Source: Chloroflexota bacterium
GTDB taxonomy: Bacteria > Chloroflexota > Dehalococcoidia > Lucifugimonadales > Australimonadaceae
DNA: 42,566 nt
NCBI GenBank assembly: GCA_027618515.1
Contig: JAQCEV010000013.1
Span: 1 to 42,566 of the forward strand
Direction: 5' to 3'
Below the pieces are notes generated by a model. It made no database searches. It saw nothing but the letters and a program-made list of their open reading frames with translations, and had not been told where the DNA came from. Positions 17,562 through 26,523 of the stretch are shown piece after piece; the first letter of the stretch is position 1, and each line of letters starts with the position of its first letter. Position numbers and translations under genes: made by a program.

Positions 17562-17590
17562 TTGACGGCTTCCTATGAGTGCCGTATATT
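17562..17590 (+). promoter_or_regulatory. Sigma70-type promoter for the amidohydrolase-transporter operon
   Basis: TTGACG (17562-17567) and TATATT (17585-17590) are separated by exactly 17 bp and lie 105 bp before the amidohydrolase start at 17695. Both hexamers are one or two bases from consensus, and this is the best-looking promoter in the window. Confidence 0.65.
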
Positions 17591-17694
17591 TCGCGCCGTG
17601 TACGCCCGTGAATGGGATTGCTAGGTTCCGGTTACGTCACCTCAGCAACCAGACGGGCTGAGATCCGGCGATATCTGGATAGGGAGACCGCGCT

Positions 17695-18762
17695 ATGCCA
17701 ATCATCGACTCTGACGCCCACGTTATTGAATCTGAACGCACCTGGGAGTTCATGGAAGAACATGAACAAGACTTCAAGCCCTTCGTGGTCGTTCCCAAGA
17801 TCACCGGCGAGGCCAATCTCGCAGGGGGATTCACCGGCCGCCGGAACGTAGTCAGCGAATTCTGGATCATTGAAGGCCGCGCAGCGTCCAAACGCTCAAA
17901 CTTCCGCGACCAGGAAGTCAGCGAAGAAATAGCTGAGGCCGCCGACATTCAGAAGCGCCTCGCCCACATGGACGAGCTTGGCGTCGACGTCCACGTCTTG
18001 TACCCAACCATCTTCTTGCGCCCCCTCACTCGCCGACCGGAAGTAGAGCGCGCGCTCTATCGGAGCTACAACCGCTGGATGGCCGATATATGGGAACAGG
18101 GCGGCGGCCGACTTCGCTACGCAGCGATGCTGCCGTACATGTCCATCGACAAAGCCATCGAAGAGATGCACTGGGCCAAAGAGCACGGGGCATGCGGATT
18201 TTTCATGCACAGCATCGAGCATGAGCGTCGGTTGTCCGACCCCTACTTCGACCCGATCTACCGAGAAGCCGAGTTGCTGGATCTGCCTATGTGCATCCAT
18301 GCAACATCGGGAAACTTCAGCCAGTTCGACCTCTTCCAACTAGACGCTGGATTCTCCACGTTCAAGTTGCCCGTTGTCGGAGCCTTCCACGACCTGCTCA
18401 TGAAGCAGGTGCCGTCGAAGTTCCCGAACCTACGCTGGGGATTCGTCGAAGTCTCGGCGGAATGGCTTCCCTACGCCATGAACGACATGATGCTTCGGTT
18501 CAAGAAAGCAGGACGTGCATGGCCGGCGCAGGATCTTCTGCGCGACAACAACATGTACGTCGCATGCCAGACCGCCGACGACTTGGACTGGGTTCTCAGT
18601 TCCGTCGGCGATGACAACATCGTGGTCGGTTCTGACTACGGCCACAACGACACGTCCTCTGAGTTGAGGGCGTTGACTGTTCTGAAGGCCGACGGCAGAG
18701 TGCCGGCCGCGTCAGCAGACAAGATTCTTGAGGCCAACGCTCGTAGGTTGTACTCGCTTTAG
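17695..18762 (+). CDS. Amidohydrolase-2 family metal hydrolase/decarboxylase
   Basis: The 355-residue protein starts with the D-x-D-x-H metal motif (MPIIDSDAHV). It continues with MDELGVDVHVLYPT, MCIHATSG (a metal His) and VVGSDYGHND, whose Asp is the likely catalytic residue. This is the ACMSD-like amidohydrolase-2 group, covering decarboxylases and hydrolases of aromatic or carboxylic acids. It shares long stretches of similarity with the product of 25300..26376 (LGVDVH, EHGACG, SDPYF/TDPYF), so the two are paralogues on either side of the transporter. The substrate is unknown and may be what the transporter imports. Confidence 0.87.
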   Translation: MPIIDSDAHVIESERTWEFMEEHEQDFKPFVVVPKITGEANLAGGFTGRRNVVSEFWIIEGRAASKRSNFRDQEVSEEIAEAADIQKRLAHMDELGVDVHVLYPTIFLRPLTRRPEVERALYRSYNRWMADIWEQGGGRLRYAAMLPYMSIDKAIEEMHWAKEHGACGFFMHSIEHERRLSDPYFDPIYREAELLDLPMCIHATSGNFSQFDLFQLDAGFSTFKLPVVGAFHDLLMKQVPSKFPNLRWGFVEVSAEWLPYAMNDMMLRFKKAGRAWPAQDLLRDNNMYVACQTADDLDWVLSSVGDDNIVVGSDYGHNDTSSELRALTVLKADGRVPAASADKILEANARRLYSL

Positions 18763-18803
18763 TAGTGACCCCTGATCGACATTTGATTCCTGGGAGGGCA
18801 AAC

Positions 18804-20579
18804 GTGAAGGACCTGAGATTTCGGAACTCGGTAAGGCGAGTTCGCAGCTTGCTGCTAACTGGAGGGCTTGCCCTACTGTTGGCGCTCGTTGTGAGCGCGT
18901 GCTCGGATGACCCAACTCCAACCCCGACGGCAACAGCCATCCCGGGGGCAACGCCAACGGCGACTTCATCGGCGCCTCCCGTAACGACAGGAGGGATCGG
19001 TACGTTCGCGGTTCGCCGCGACCCTCCTGCGAACTTCGACATGATGGCCACCACGATCTGGTACGACCTGAACCAGATGGGTGCACCGATCTGGGGTAGC
19101 GGCAACCTCGTCCGGCCTTGCCTCGACGATGTCTACACCGTTTGCCCGGCCATCGCAGAATCCTGGTCGAACAACAGCGACTTCACCCAGTGGACCTTCA
19201 ACATCCGTAGCGGAGTCAAGTGGCACGACGGCACGCCACTCACCGTAGAGGACATGAAGTGGTGGCTGGATCTCTTGTTCACCGGCTACGACGGCCCGGG
19301 TGACGCAGAGCGCGCCCCAGCCTGGTACTCAACATCCATGGGTGACTACAACAACACTGCGATCACCGACAGTGACACCCTCGTGATCACCTTGAACGAG
19401 GCGAACCCACTGTTCCTGTCCGTTCTGTTCACCCCTTACTTCACCATCGGTCACGCCCGGCACATCGCCGACCCGATGCTGGCAGCGGGCAACATGGAAG
19501 TAGCCCCGCTCGACACCGGAATGATGGGCCTAGGCCCGTTCACCTTCGACGGCTACGAAAAAGGTAGCATGATGAGGGTTCGCGCCAACAAGGACTACTG
19601 GGAGCAGGATGAGTACGGTCGCCAGTTGCCCTACATGGACGGCATGGACTTCGCCATCATGACCAGCGCAGACGTCATGGACGCGGCCATCCGAACGGGC
19701 CAACTCGACGGCGGGTCACCCGGATTCGGGTACATCCTCACCAAGCCCCGCTACGAGGCCATGCTCAATGACCTCGGCGACGACTTCTTCACTGTCAAGG
19801 TTCCGTCGGCGTTCGGCGCTGGCGGCGGATCGGGCATCGCATGGAACGTCCTCAAGGAAGGCCCTTGGCAGGATGTCCGTGTACGCAAGGCCGTATCGCT
19901 ATGGGTTGACCGCCAGGAATCCATTGATGGAGTGACAGGCGGATTTGGAGTGGTCGGCGGTCTGCTGAACCCCGCCAACCCGTTCTCGAACCCAGACATC
20001 CTGACGTGGCCGGGATGGAACCCCGACACCAAGGACGCCGACCGCGCAGAGGCCACTCAACTGATGGCCGACGCCGGATACGCAGATGGGTTCGAACTGG
20101 ACTACAACTGCCTGTCCACGGGCGCCTGGGCTGACCGCTGTGAGTTCCTAGCTTCACAGCTAGCGGGCTTGAACATCAAGATGAACATCAAGCTGATGGA
20201 CGCCCCCGCATGGACGGCCGCAGCTACAACGTTGGAGTACGGTGCGATTCAAAGCGCTGGCGGCATCGTCAGCTTCATGCCTGAGCCGAACGAACCTGGC
20301 TTCGTGGCCTACAGCGAGGCCACCACGGCCATCGTGAAGCACGAGGACCCGAAGGTCGCAACCTACTTCGACCGCCTCAAGGCCACCAGCGTCCTCGAGG
20401 AGCGAATCGCAATCTGGCAAGAGTTCGAGCGGTACTGGCTCACCGAGCAGTACTACGCAGTGCCTATCGCCGGTAGCCTCGCAACCATTCCTTACCGCTC
20501 TTGGGTCAAGGGACGGATCCACCCTCCAGAACAGATCATGGCGTACCTAGACTTCGCCACTGTCTGGCTCGACAAGTAA
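18804..20579 (+). CDS. Family 5 extracellular solute-binding lipoprotein
   Basis: The 591-residue lipoprotein has a signal peptide with a lipobox ending at C33 (LALVVSAC). A Thr/Pro-rich linker and the SBP family 5 core follow (AESWSNNSDFTQWTFNIRSGVKWHDGTPLTVEDM). It would capture peptides or other oligomeric or small solutes for the permeases downstream. GTG 18804 is chosen because gggagg lies 6 nt upstream and the signal peptide begins there; an upstream GTG at 18765 has no such site. It lies 41 bp after the amidohydrolase gene, in the same operon. Confidence 0.92.
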   Translation: MKDLRFRNSVRRVRSLLLTGGLALLLALVVSACSDDPTPTPTATAIPGATPTATSSAPPVTTGGIGTFAVRRDPPANFDMMATTIWYDLNQMGAPIWGSGNLVRPCLDDVYTVCPAIAESWSNNSDFTQWTFNIRSGVKWHDGTPLTVEDMKWWLDLLFTGYDGPGDAERAPAWYSTSMGDYNNTAITDSDTLVITLNEANPLFLSVLFTPYFTIGHARHIADPMLAAGNMEVAPLDTGMMGLGPFTFDGYEKGSMMRVRANKDYWEQDEYGRQLPYMDGMDFAIMTSADVMDAAIRTGQLDGGSPGFGYILTKPRYEAMLNDLGDDFFTVKVPSAFGAGGGSGIAWNVLKEGPWQDVRVRKAVSLWVDRQESIDGVTGGFGVVGGLLNPANPFSNPDILTWPGWNPDTKDADRAEATQLMADAGYADGFELDYNCLSTGAWADRCEFLASQLAGLNIKMNIKLMDAPAWTAAATTLEYGAIQSAGGIVSFMPEPNEPGFVAYSEATTAIVKHEDPKVATYFDRLKATSVLEERIAIWQEFERYWLTEQYYAVPIAGSLATIPYRSWVKGRIHPPEQIMAYLDFATVWLDK

Positions 20580-20593
20580 CAGTTGCTGCTAAA

Positions 20594-20625
20594 CCGGCGG
20601 TGGGGCGACCTCGCCCCGCCGCCGG
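20594..20625 (+). promoter_or_regulatory. 15-bp intercistronic stem-loop with RBS at its base
   Basis: 20594-20608 pairs with 20611-20625 (ccggcgg-t-ggggcga against tcgcccc-g-ccgccgg, with one possible U-G pair), leaving a tight loop. The permease ribosome-binding site (ggagga) starts at the base of the hairpin. Such structures between a binding-protein gene and its permeases usually protect the upstream mRNA and reduce downstream expression. Confidence 0.7.
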
Positions 20626-20637
20626 GAGGAACAGTTC

Positions 20638-21600
20638 ATGACCAGATACCTGATCCGTCGGCTTGCCCTCTACTTTCCGACCCTCCTTCTTGCTTCCTTC
20701 GCCATCTTCGCAATCATGCGCATCCTTCCTGGGGATGTAGCACTTGTGATCCTCGGTGGCGATACGTCGACGCCAGCGGCGTTGGCACAAGCGGCCGCCC
20801 TTCGAGAGAAATTAGGGCTCAGTGACCCGCTGCCCGTCCAATATGGCCGATGGCTGTGGAGCATGGTCAACGGAGAATTCGGTGGATCATCCATCGTAAG
20901 CCGTGAGCCGATCTCAGACATCATGGCGCGCCGCTTGCCAGTCACCCTTGAACTGGCTGCATGGACAGCCCTGATCGCTTGGGTGATCTCCATTCCGGCG
21001 GGTGTGATCGCAGCCGTGTATCAGAACCGGAAACCTGATTACGTCGTTCGCTTCATCACACTAGCAGGCACCGCGCTTCCGAACTTCTGGATCGCACTCA
21101 TGCTCATCTTGGTCATGCTCGTGTTGTTTTCATGGACCCCTCCTATCTTCTACGTCAAGATATGGAACGACCCATGGATGCACATGCAGAAGATGATTTG
21201 GCCCGCCTTGATCTTGGCTTGGGGCTACAGCTCCTACCTGACCCGCGTGACCCGTTCAACGATGCTTGAAGTGCTCCGGCAAGACTACGTGCGGACGGCC
21301 CGTAGCAGGGGCCTCGTAGAGCGCCTTGTCGTCGCTGGTCACGCCCTGCCCAACGCGATGATCCCCGTGCTCACGCTCGGAGGACTCCAGCTCGCGACCC
21401 TCTTCTCCGGTACCGTGGTGATCGAGCAAGTGTTCTCGCTTCCAGGGATCGGACAAGGCGTCGCTCAAGCAGCATTCGAGCGCGACTATCCCGTCATTCA
21501 AAGTCTCGTGATGATGTTGGTCACCCTCATGCTGACTTTGAACGTCGCCATTGATGTCATCTATGCCAAACTCGATCCGAGGATCAGCTATGCCCGCTAA
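20638..21600 (+). CDS. Dpp/Opp-type ABC permease (DppB-like)
   Basis: The 320-residue permease starts MTRYLIRRLALYFPTLLL, typical of the DppB family, and is followed by IMRILPGD. Six membrane segments are visible. The cytoplasmic EAA-type loop (DYVRTARSRGLVERLVVAGHALPNAMIPVL) would contact the ATPases. It is the first of two permeases that form the import channel, and ATG 20638 follows ggagga. Confidence 0.93.
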   Translation: MTRYLIRRLALYFPTLLLASFAIFAIMRILPGDVALVILGGDTSTPAALAQAAALREKLGLSDPLPVQYGRWLWSMVNGEFGGSSIVSREPISDIMARRLPVTLELAAWTALIAWVISIPAGVIAAVYQNRKPDYVVRFITLAGTALPNFWIALMLILVMLVLFSWTPPIFYVKIWNDPWMHMQKMIWPALILAWGYSSYLTRVTRSTMLEVLRQDYVRTARSRGLVERLVVAGHALPNAMIPVLTLGGLQLATLFSGTVVIEQVFSLPGIGQGVAQAAFERDYPVIQSLVMMLVTLMLTLNVAIDVIYAKLDPRISYAR

Positions 21601-21614
21601 CCCAGGGAGACCTC

Positions 21615-22532
21615 ATGGCGACAACTGAAACCACAACGGGCCTGCTCACGGGACAGGCTCTGGCTGACCGCGACCTGACCACCTTTCCGCGTTGGCGGCG
21701 GCGGACGATCCGCGCGGCACGGCGCTACCCTGTGGGATTCGCTGGTGCTATCGTCCTCGGGCTCTTCGCATTGGCGGCCGTGTTTGCACCATGGATCACA
21801 CCCCACGACCCGCTGATACAAGACATCCCCAACAAACTGGCTTCACCGAGTGGTCAGTACCTCTGGGGCGCCGACAACTTCGGGCGGGACGTTCTGAGCC
21901 GCGTCATATACGGAGCGCGGGTCTCGCTTTATGTGGGATTCGTCTCTGTTGGTGTCGCCACCATCATCGGCACGCCACTGGGCGTCGCCTCTGGATATAT
22001 GGGAGGGATCGTTGATCTCGTGATCCAACGATTCGTAGATATGTTCCTGGGTTTCCCCGGACTCATCCTCGCCATGGTGATGGTCGTGGCCCTGGGCGCC
22101 TCTCTCAACAACGTAGCTCTCGCCATCGGCGTAGTGTTCCTCCCGCGGGTAGTGCGGTTGGCGCGCTCCTCGGCGCTAACGGTCAAGGAAGAGCCATACA
22201 TCCTTGCAGCCCACGCCACCGGTGCTGGCACCCTGCGCATCATGCTGAAACATGTCCTGCCCAACTCGTTGGCGCCCGTCTTCGTGCTCGCCACGGGCTA
22301 TCTGGGCACGGCGATGGTCGTTGAGGCTAGCCTGAGCTTTCTTGGGCTAGGAGTGCCGCCGCCGAGCCCATCTTGGGGCAGCATGATTCGGGCAGGAGCC
22401 AGCGGCAACCTTGAGGGAGCGCCTTGGCTCTCCATGTACCCAGGACTTGCCCTAGCCTTGGTAGTTTTCAGCGTTTCGTTCTTGGGCGACGCGATGCGCG
22501 ACGCTCTCGATCCCCGGCTACGTGGGCGCTAG
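21615..22532 (+). CDS. Dpp/Opp-type ABC permease (DppC-like)
   Basis: The 305-residue permease has a cytoplasmic N terminus with basic residues, then a first membrane helix and HDPLIQDIPNKLASPSGQYLWGADNFGRD, a DppC hallmark. The EAA-type loop is PYILAAHATGAGTLRIMLKHVLPNS. The C terminus DALDPRLRGR is typical. It starts 14 bp after DppB-like with gggaga upstream and forms the heterodimeric channel with it. Confidence 0.93.
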   Translation: MATTETTTGLLTGQALADRDLTTFPRWRRRTIRAARRYPVGFAGAIVLGLFALAAVFAPWITPHDPLIQDIPNKLASPSGQYLWGADNFGRDVLSRVIYGARVSLYVGFVSVGVATIIGTPLGVASGYMGGIVDLVIQRFVDMFLGFPGLILAMVMVVALGASLNNVALAIGVVFLPRVVRLARSSALTVKEEPYILAAHATGAGTLRIMLKHVLPNSLAPVFVLATGYLGTAMVVEASLSFLGLGVPPPSPSWGSMIRAGASGNLEGAPWLSMYPGLALALVVFSVSFLGDAMRDALDPRLRGR

Positions 22533-22553
22533 ATCATTGCTACCGGAATTGTC

Positions 22554-23249
22554 ATGAACCAAGGGCGGAGTGAGCTGGATGCAAGCAACCACTCGCGCCG
22601 CAGCCGCTGGGCCCTGTGGGGAGCACTGATCGGGATCGCAGTCATCATCGCGATCCCAGGCTACGTCTACTTCCAGCAGGTAGTCGTACCGGGCAACAGA
22701 ACGGTGGTGTCTATCGATGGTCGTCAGGTGTTATCAACGAATGAACTCGTGCGTGCTGTAGTGGTGGGGCAAATGCTGGTCGCCGACCCAACAGACCTAT
22801 CTGGCCTTGGAGCGGCGCCATACCTTGTCGCTGACACTGCCTTGAACGCAGAACTGCTGCGCGCCGAGGCCGCCGCTCGCGGCGTGGCCGTCACCAGTGC
22901 CGACATCGACGCTGTGGTCAAAGCGCAATTCCGCCCGGCGCCGCAGGTCGGCGATGACACATTAGACGCAGAGTTGGACAGGCTCTATCGAGAGTCGTAC
23001 ACACGATTCCTCGCGGAACGCGGAGTCACGGACGATGAATACAGACACGTGATTGCGCAGACACTCTTGCGCGACCACGTGGCGGCCACTATGCCGGGAG
23101 CGACCACAGAACTCGACCATTGGCTAAGCGAACGGCGGAACGACCAACAAGCCCAAGTGAACCTCAGTTCGGCAGTTTACGCATGGGTGCTCGATGAAGT
23201 ACGAGCGTCCTTGCCGCGGAACACGACCAACGAGCAGGAACAACAATGA
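22554..23249 (+). CDS. SurA N-terminal-like membrane-anchored protein
   Basis: The 231-residue protein has one N-terminal membrane helix (about 20-42) and an extracytoplasmic part. VSIDGRQVLSTNELVRAV and the helices with NAELLRAEAAARGVAVTSADIDAVV resemble the N-terminal chaperone module of SurA/PrsA-type proteins. No parvulin isomerase domain follows, so it is probably a chaperone-like factor. It lies between the permease and ATPase genes and overlaps the next gene by ATGA. It may assist folding of the binding lipoprotein or permeases. This is not a normal component of Dpp/Opp operons, and the family call is from pattern only. Confidence 0.6.
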   Translation: MNQGRSELDASNHSRRSRWALWGALIGIAVIIAIPGYVYFQQVVVPGNRTVVSIDGRQVLSTNELVRAVVVGQMLVADPTDLSGLGAAPYLVADTALNAELLRAEAAARGVAVTSADIDAVVKAQFRPAPQVGDDTLDAELDRLYRESYTRFLAERGVTDDEYRHVIAQTLLRDHVAATMPGATTELDHWLSERRNDQQAQVNLSSAVYAWVLDEVRASLPRNTTNEQEQQ

Positions 23250-24259
23250 GCGCATTGCTTGAGATCCAAGATCTTCAGACCCACTTCCAGTCCGACATGG
23301 GAACGGTCAAAGCCGTCGATGGCGTGTCGTACGACGTCGAAGCCGGCGAAACGCTAGCCGTCGTCGGCGAGAGTGGTTGTGGGAAGAGCGTAACCGCACT
23401 ATCGGTGATGCGTCTGATCCCCAACCCGCCTGGTCGCATCGTTGGCGGACAGGTGCTCTACAAGGGCCGGGACCTGTTGACCCTCAGCAACGATGAGATG
23501 CGAAAAGTGCGGGGCCAGGAGATCGGCATGATCTTCCAAGAACCGATGACCTCGCTCAACCCCGTATTGAGCATCGGCAAGCAACTTATGGAACCCCTCA
23601 CCGAAGAGATGGGGATGACCAAGCAACAGGCACGTGAGCGAGCGATAGAGCTCCTTGCGTCCGTCGAGATTCCTGATCCCGCGCGTCGCTTGAACCAGTA
23701 CCCCCACCACTTCAGCGGCGGCATGCGCCAGCGTGTCATGATCGCGATGGCGCTGAGCTGCGACCCCTCAGTGCTGATAGCGGACGAGCCCACCACGGCG
23801 CTCGATGTAACCGTGCAAGCCCAGATCCTTGAGCTCATGAAACAACTCACCAAGCAGCGGGGCGTCGCGCTCGTCATCATCACCCACAACCTTGGGGTGG
23901 TCGCGCGATACGCAGACCGCGTGAACGTCATGTACGCGGGCCGCGTGGTCGAGCGATCCTCCGCGCGGGCGGTCTACGGCGACCCACGACACCCGTACAC
24001 GCTTGGGTTGATGAGATCCGTTCCTCGGCTCGACCACCCCATCACAGAAGACCTTGAACAGATCGATGGACAGCCACCGAACTTGGCGGCTCTCGGCCAG
24101 GGCTGTGCATTCCAGGAACGCTGCCGTTTCGCGATAGACAAATGCGCCGAAGAACGGCCTGAACTTATCGAAGCCTTACCGGATCACTACTCTGCCTGCT
24201 TCGTAGCAACGGAATTGGGTACCACACCGACCAACCAATCACAGGCGAGCACCTCATGA
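23246..24259 (+). CDS. Dpp/Opp-type ABC ATPase (DppD-like)
   Basis: The 337-residue ATPase has Walker A GESGCGKS, signature FSGGMRQRV and Walker [13 protein letters not shown]. The C-terminal oligopeptide-transporter extension has the Cys pattern [15 protein letters not shown] plus a later Cys (SACFV). These cysteines may bind an Fe-S cluster, as proposed for the family. It overlaps its neighbours by ATGA at both ends, which implies tight coupling. Confidence 0.93.
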   Translation: MSALLEIQDLQTHFQSDMGTVKAVDGVSYDVEAGETLAVVGESGCGKSVTALSVMRLIPNPPGRIVGGQVLYKGRDLLTLSNDEMRKVRGQEIGMIFQEPMTSLNPVLSIGKQLMEPLTEEMGMTKQQARERAIELLASVEIPDPARRLNQYPHHFSGGMRQRVMIAMALSCDPSVLIADEPTTALDVTVQAQILELMKQLTKQRGVALVIITHNLGVVARYADRVNVMYAGRVVERSSARAVYGDPRHPYTLGLMRSVPRLDHPITEDLEQIDGQPPNLAALGQGCAFQERCRFAIDKCAEERPELIEALPDHYSACFVATELGTTPTNQSQASTS

Positions 24260-25266
24260 CATCTTCATCCTCCGAAGTCACGACCAATGCCAACGGGCAG
24301 GAGAATCTACTGGAGGTTCGGGATCTCCAGATGCACTTCCCTGTCACCTCAGGCCTGGTTTTTCAGAAAACCGTGGGATTGGTCAAAGCGGTCGACGGAG
24401 TGTCATTCTCCATCGCCAAAGGTGAAACACTCGGTCTCGTCGGCGAATCGGGTTGTGGCAAGACAACCTTGGGCCACTGCGTCCTCCGGTTCAACAAGCC
24501 CACCGCAGGCCAGATTCATTACAAAGGTGAAGACCTGACTAAGGCCAGTGGGCGTCGGCTTCGGGAACTCCGAAAAGACATCCAGATGATCTTCCAGGAT
24601 CCCTACAGCTCCCTGAACCCCCGGATGACCGCTGGTCAAATCATCGGCGAGCCCCTCACCATCCACGGACTCGCGAAGGGCAGGACAGACGAGCGCATCG
24701 CTGAGATCCTCACCCTCGTCGGGTTGAGCCCGGAGATGGCCTCGCGCTACCCCCACGAATTCAGCGGCGGCCAACGCCAACGCATCGGGATAGGCAGAGC
24801 CCTCGCAGTTGACCCGTCCTTCATCGTCTGCGACGAGGCCGTTTCAGCCCTCGACGTATCGATTCAGGCGCAGATCATCAACCTGTTGAAGGATCTCCAA
24901 CGCAAGTTGGAACTGACGTACCTATTCATCGCGCACGATCTCGCCGTGGTCAGACACGTCGCAGACCGGATCGCGGTCATGTACCTGGGGCACATCGTCG
25001 AACTGGCGCCCCGTGACCCGATCTACGATGAGCCGCTGCACCCTTACACGAAGGCGTTGCTTGCAGCCGTGCCCGTGCCGGACCCTGAGGTTGAAATGAA
25101 GCGGGAGCACGTCATCATCAAAGGTGAAGTGCCGAGCCCTCTGAATCCTCCCAGTGGCTGCGTCTTCCACCCTCGCTGCCCGATCGCGGACGAAAAGTGC
25201 ACACAGACCATCCCCGAACTCCGCGAGGTACGCCCCGGTCACTGGGCGGCCTGCCTAAAGGTCTAA
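24256..25266 (+). CDS. Dpp/Opp-type ABC ATPase (DppF-like)
   Basis: The 336-residue ATPase has Walker A GESGCGKT, signature FSGGQRQRI and Walker [13 protein letters not shown]. Its C-terminal extension again has the family Cys pattern ([15 protein letters not shown] and AACLKV). It is the second ATPase of the importer and the last gene of the operon, ending in a convergent gap of 33 bp. Confidence 0.93.
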   Translation: MTSSSSEVTTNANGQENLLEVRDLQMHFPVTSGLVFQKTVGLVKAVDGVSFSIAKGETLGLVGESGCGKTTLGHCVLRFNKPTAGQIHYKGEDLTKASGRRLRELRKDIQMIFQDPYSSLNPRMTAGQIIGEPLTIHGLAKGRTDERIAEILTLVGLSPEMASRYPHEFSGGQRQRIGIGRALAVDPSFIVCDEAVSALDVSIQAQIINLLKDLQRKLELTYLFIAHDLAVVRHVADRIAVMYLGHIVELAPRDPIYDEPLHPYTKALLAAVPVPDPEVEMKREHVIIKGEVPSPLNPPSGCVFHPRCPIADEKCTQTIPELREVRPGHWAACLKV

Positions 25267-25279
25267 CCCTCTAGGCAGG
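25250..25279. terminator. Bidirectional hairpin between convergent genes
   Basis: 25250-25257 (cctgccta) pairs with 25272-25279 (taggcagg) around a 14-nt loop. The 5' arm lies within the last codons of the DppF-like gene and the hairpin fills the convergent gap. It could stop transcription from both sides; no U tract is present. Confidence 0.45.
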
Positions 25280-25299
25280 CTCTTGAGCCACCGTTATGG

Positions 25300-26376
25300 C
25301 TATAGCCCGTAGAAGGCTTTGGGGTTGGCCTCTAGGATTTTGACCTTAGCCGCTTGGTCAATCGTACCCTCGTCTGCCATACGCCGGATGCCATCGATCG
25401 CCTCGATCTCCGCCGACGCATCCGCGTGCGTGTAATCCGTGCCTATCATCAGATGGTCTTCCGTACCGAACTTCAACAAGTACGCAATGTCCTCGTGCGA
25501 CTGGCACGTAACGTAGAGACGGTTGTCTCGGAATAAGTCGTTGAGATTGGCGTAATTGAACGAACCAAACGCCCAACTCATGCGCTCCCGTCGAGCGTAA
25601 AGGTTGTCGAGGACGTAGGGGATCCATGACGCCCCCGCCTCAACGAACCCAAAGCGCAGTTTGGGAAACTGAGTCGCCAGGCCAGAGAACACGATCCCGT
25701 GGAACGCGTCCACGATGTTGGTATTACCAAGGCCGTCTCCGAAGGCACCCGCTCCTCCGCCGGGACGCGGATCACCCGAGCCGGTGTGGATGCACAATCC
25801 CAACCCGGTGTCGTTCGCGGCCTGATAGATCGGGAAGAAATACGGGTCTGTGACGCGCTTGCCAACCTCAGTCGCCAGCTTGAAAACGCCACAAGCCCCA
25901 TGCTCCGCCGCCCAGTGCACCTCTTCCACTGCAGCCTCGACGTCAAGCATCGGCACCACAGCAACCCAGCGCAGACGCCCCTCGCTTTGGGAGCACTTGT
26001 CGGCTAGCCAGCGGTTGTAGCTCTTGCAGATAGCCACTTGCGCCTCAGGATCGCTCGTGATGTGCGTCAGGAACGCAGTCGGGTACAGGATATGGACGTC
26101 CACGCCCATCTGATCCATGTGGCGCAGCCGAGCCCCAACATCCCGAAGTTCCCGCGTCTCCAGCGTCGTTCCGGTGCGCTGGTCATCTCGGATCCGCCGG
26201 ATCGACAGCGCCCCGCTTACCAGCCAGTGTCTTGTGTACCCTGGAGGTGCACTGCCATCAGGAACGTCGCCTCCAGGAACCAACGTCACCGGCCGGTGCT
26301 TCGCCTCGGCTGGTGTCATGTAAGACCAAGTCTCTTCGCACTCATCAACGTGGGTATCCGCATCAATAACTGGCAT
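25300..26376 (-). CDS. Amidohydrolase-2 family metal hydrolase/decarboxylase
   Basis: The 358-residue protein starts MPVIDADTHVDECEETW with the D-x-D-x-H metal motif. It carries MDQMGVDVHILYPT, LCIHTGSG (a metal His) and MIGTDYTHAD (the likely catalytic Asp). It is clearly paralogous to the enzyme of 17695..18762. The start follows aaaggga. It runs convergently to the importer and, after a 147-bp gap, follows another amidohydrolase on the same strand. The substrate is unknown. Confidence 0.87.
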   Translation of the reverse strand: MPVIDADTHVDECEETWSYMTPAEAKHRPVTLVPGGDVPDGSAPPGYTRHWLVSGALSIRRIRDDQRTGTTLETRELRDVGARLRHMDQMGVDVHILYPTAFLTHITSDPEAQVAICKSYNRWLADKCSQSEGRLRWVAVVPMLDVEAAVEEVHWAAEHGACGVFKLATEVGKRVTDPYFFPIYQAANDTGLGLCIHTGSGDPRPGGGAGAFGDGLGNTNIVDAFHGIVFSGLATQFPKLRFGFVEAGASWIPYVLDNLYARRERMSWAFGSFNYANLNDLFRDNRLYVTCQSHEDIAYLLKFGTEDHLMIGTDYTHADASAEIEAIDGIRRMADEGTIDQAAKVKILEANPKAFYGL

Positions 26377-26523
26377 TTTGCATCCCTTTTACGACGGTGG
26401 TTCCTCGAGTCCCGAGGGTAGTGCGAGCCTATTCCCGGACGGAATAGCTGTCAATCGCCCTCGGATCAACAGACCATCACCGAGAAGCTCCACTTCAAGC
26501 GGGCCTCGCTGGCTCATGCGACT

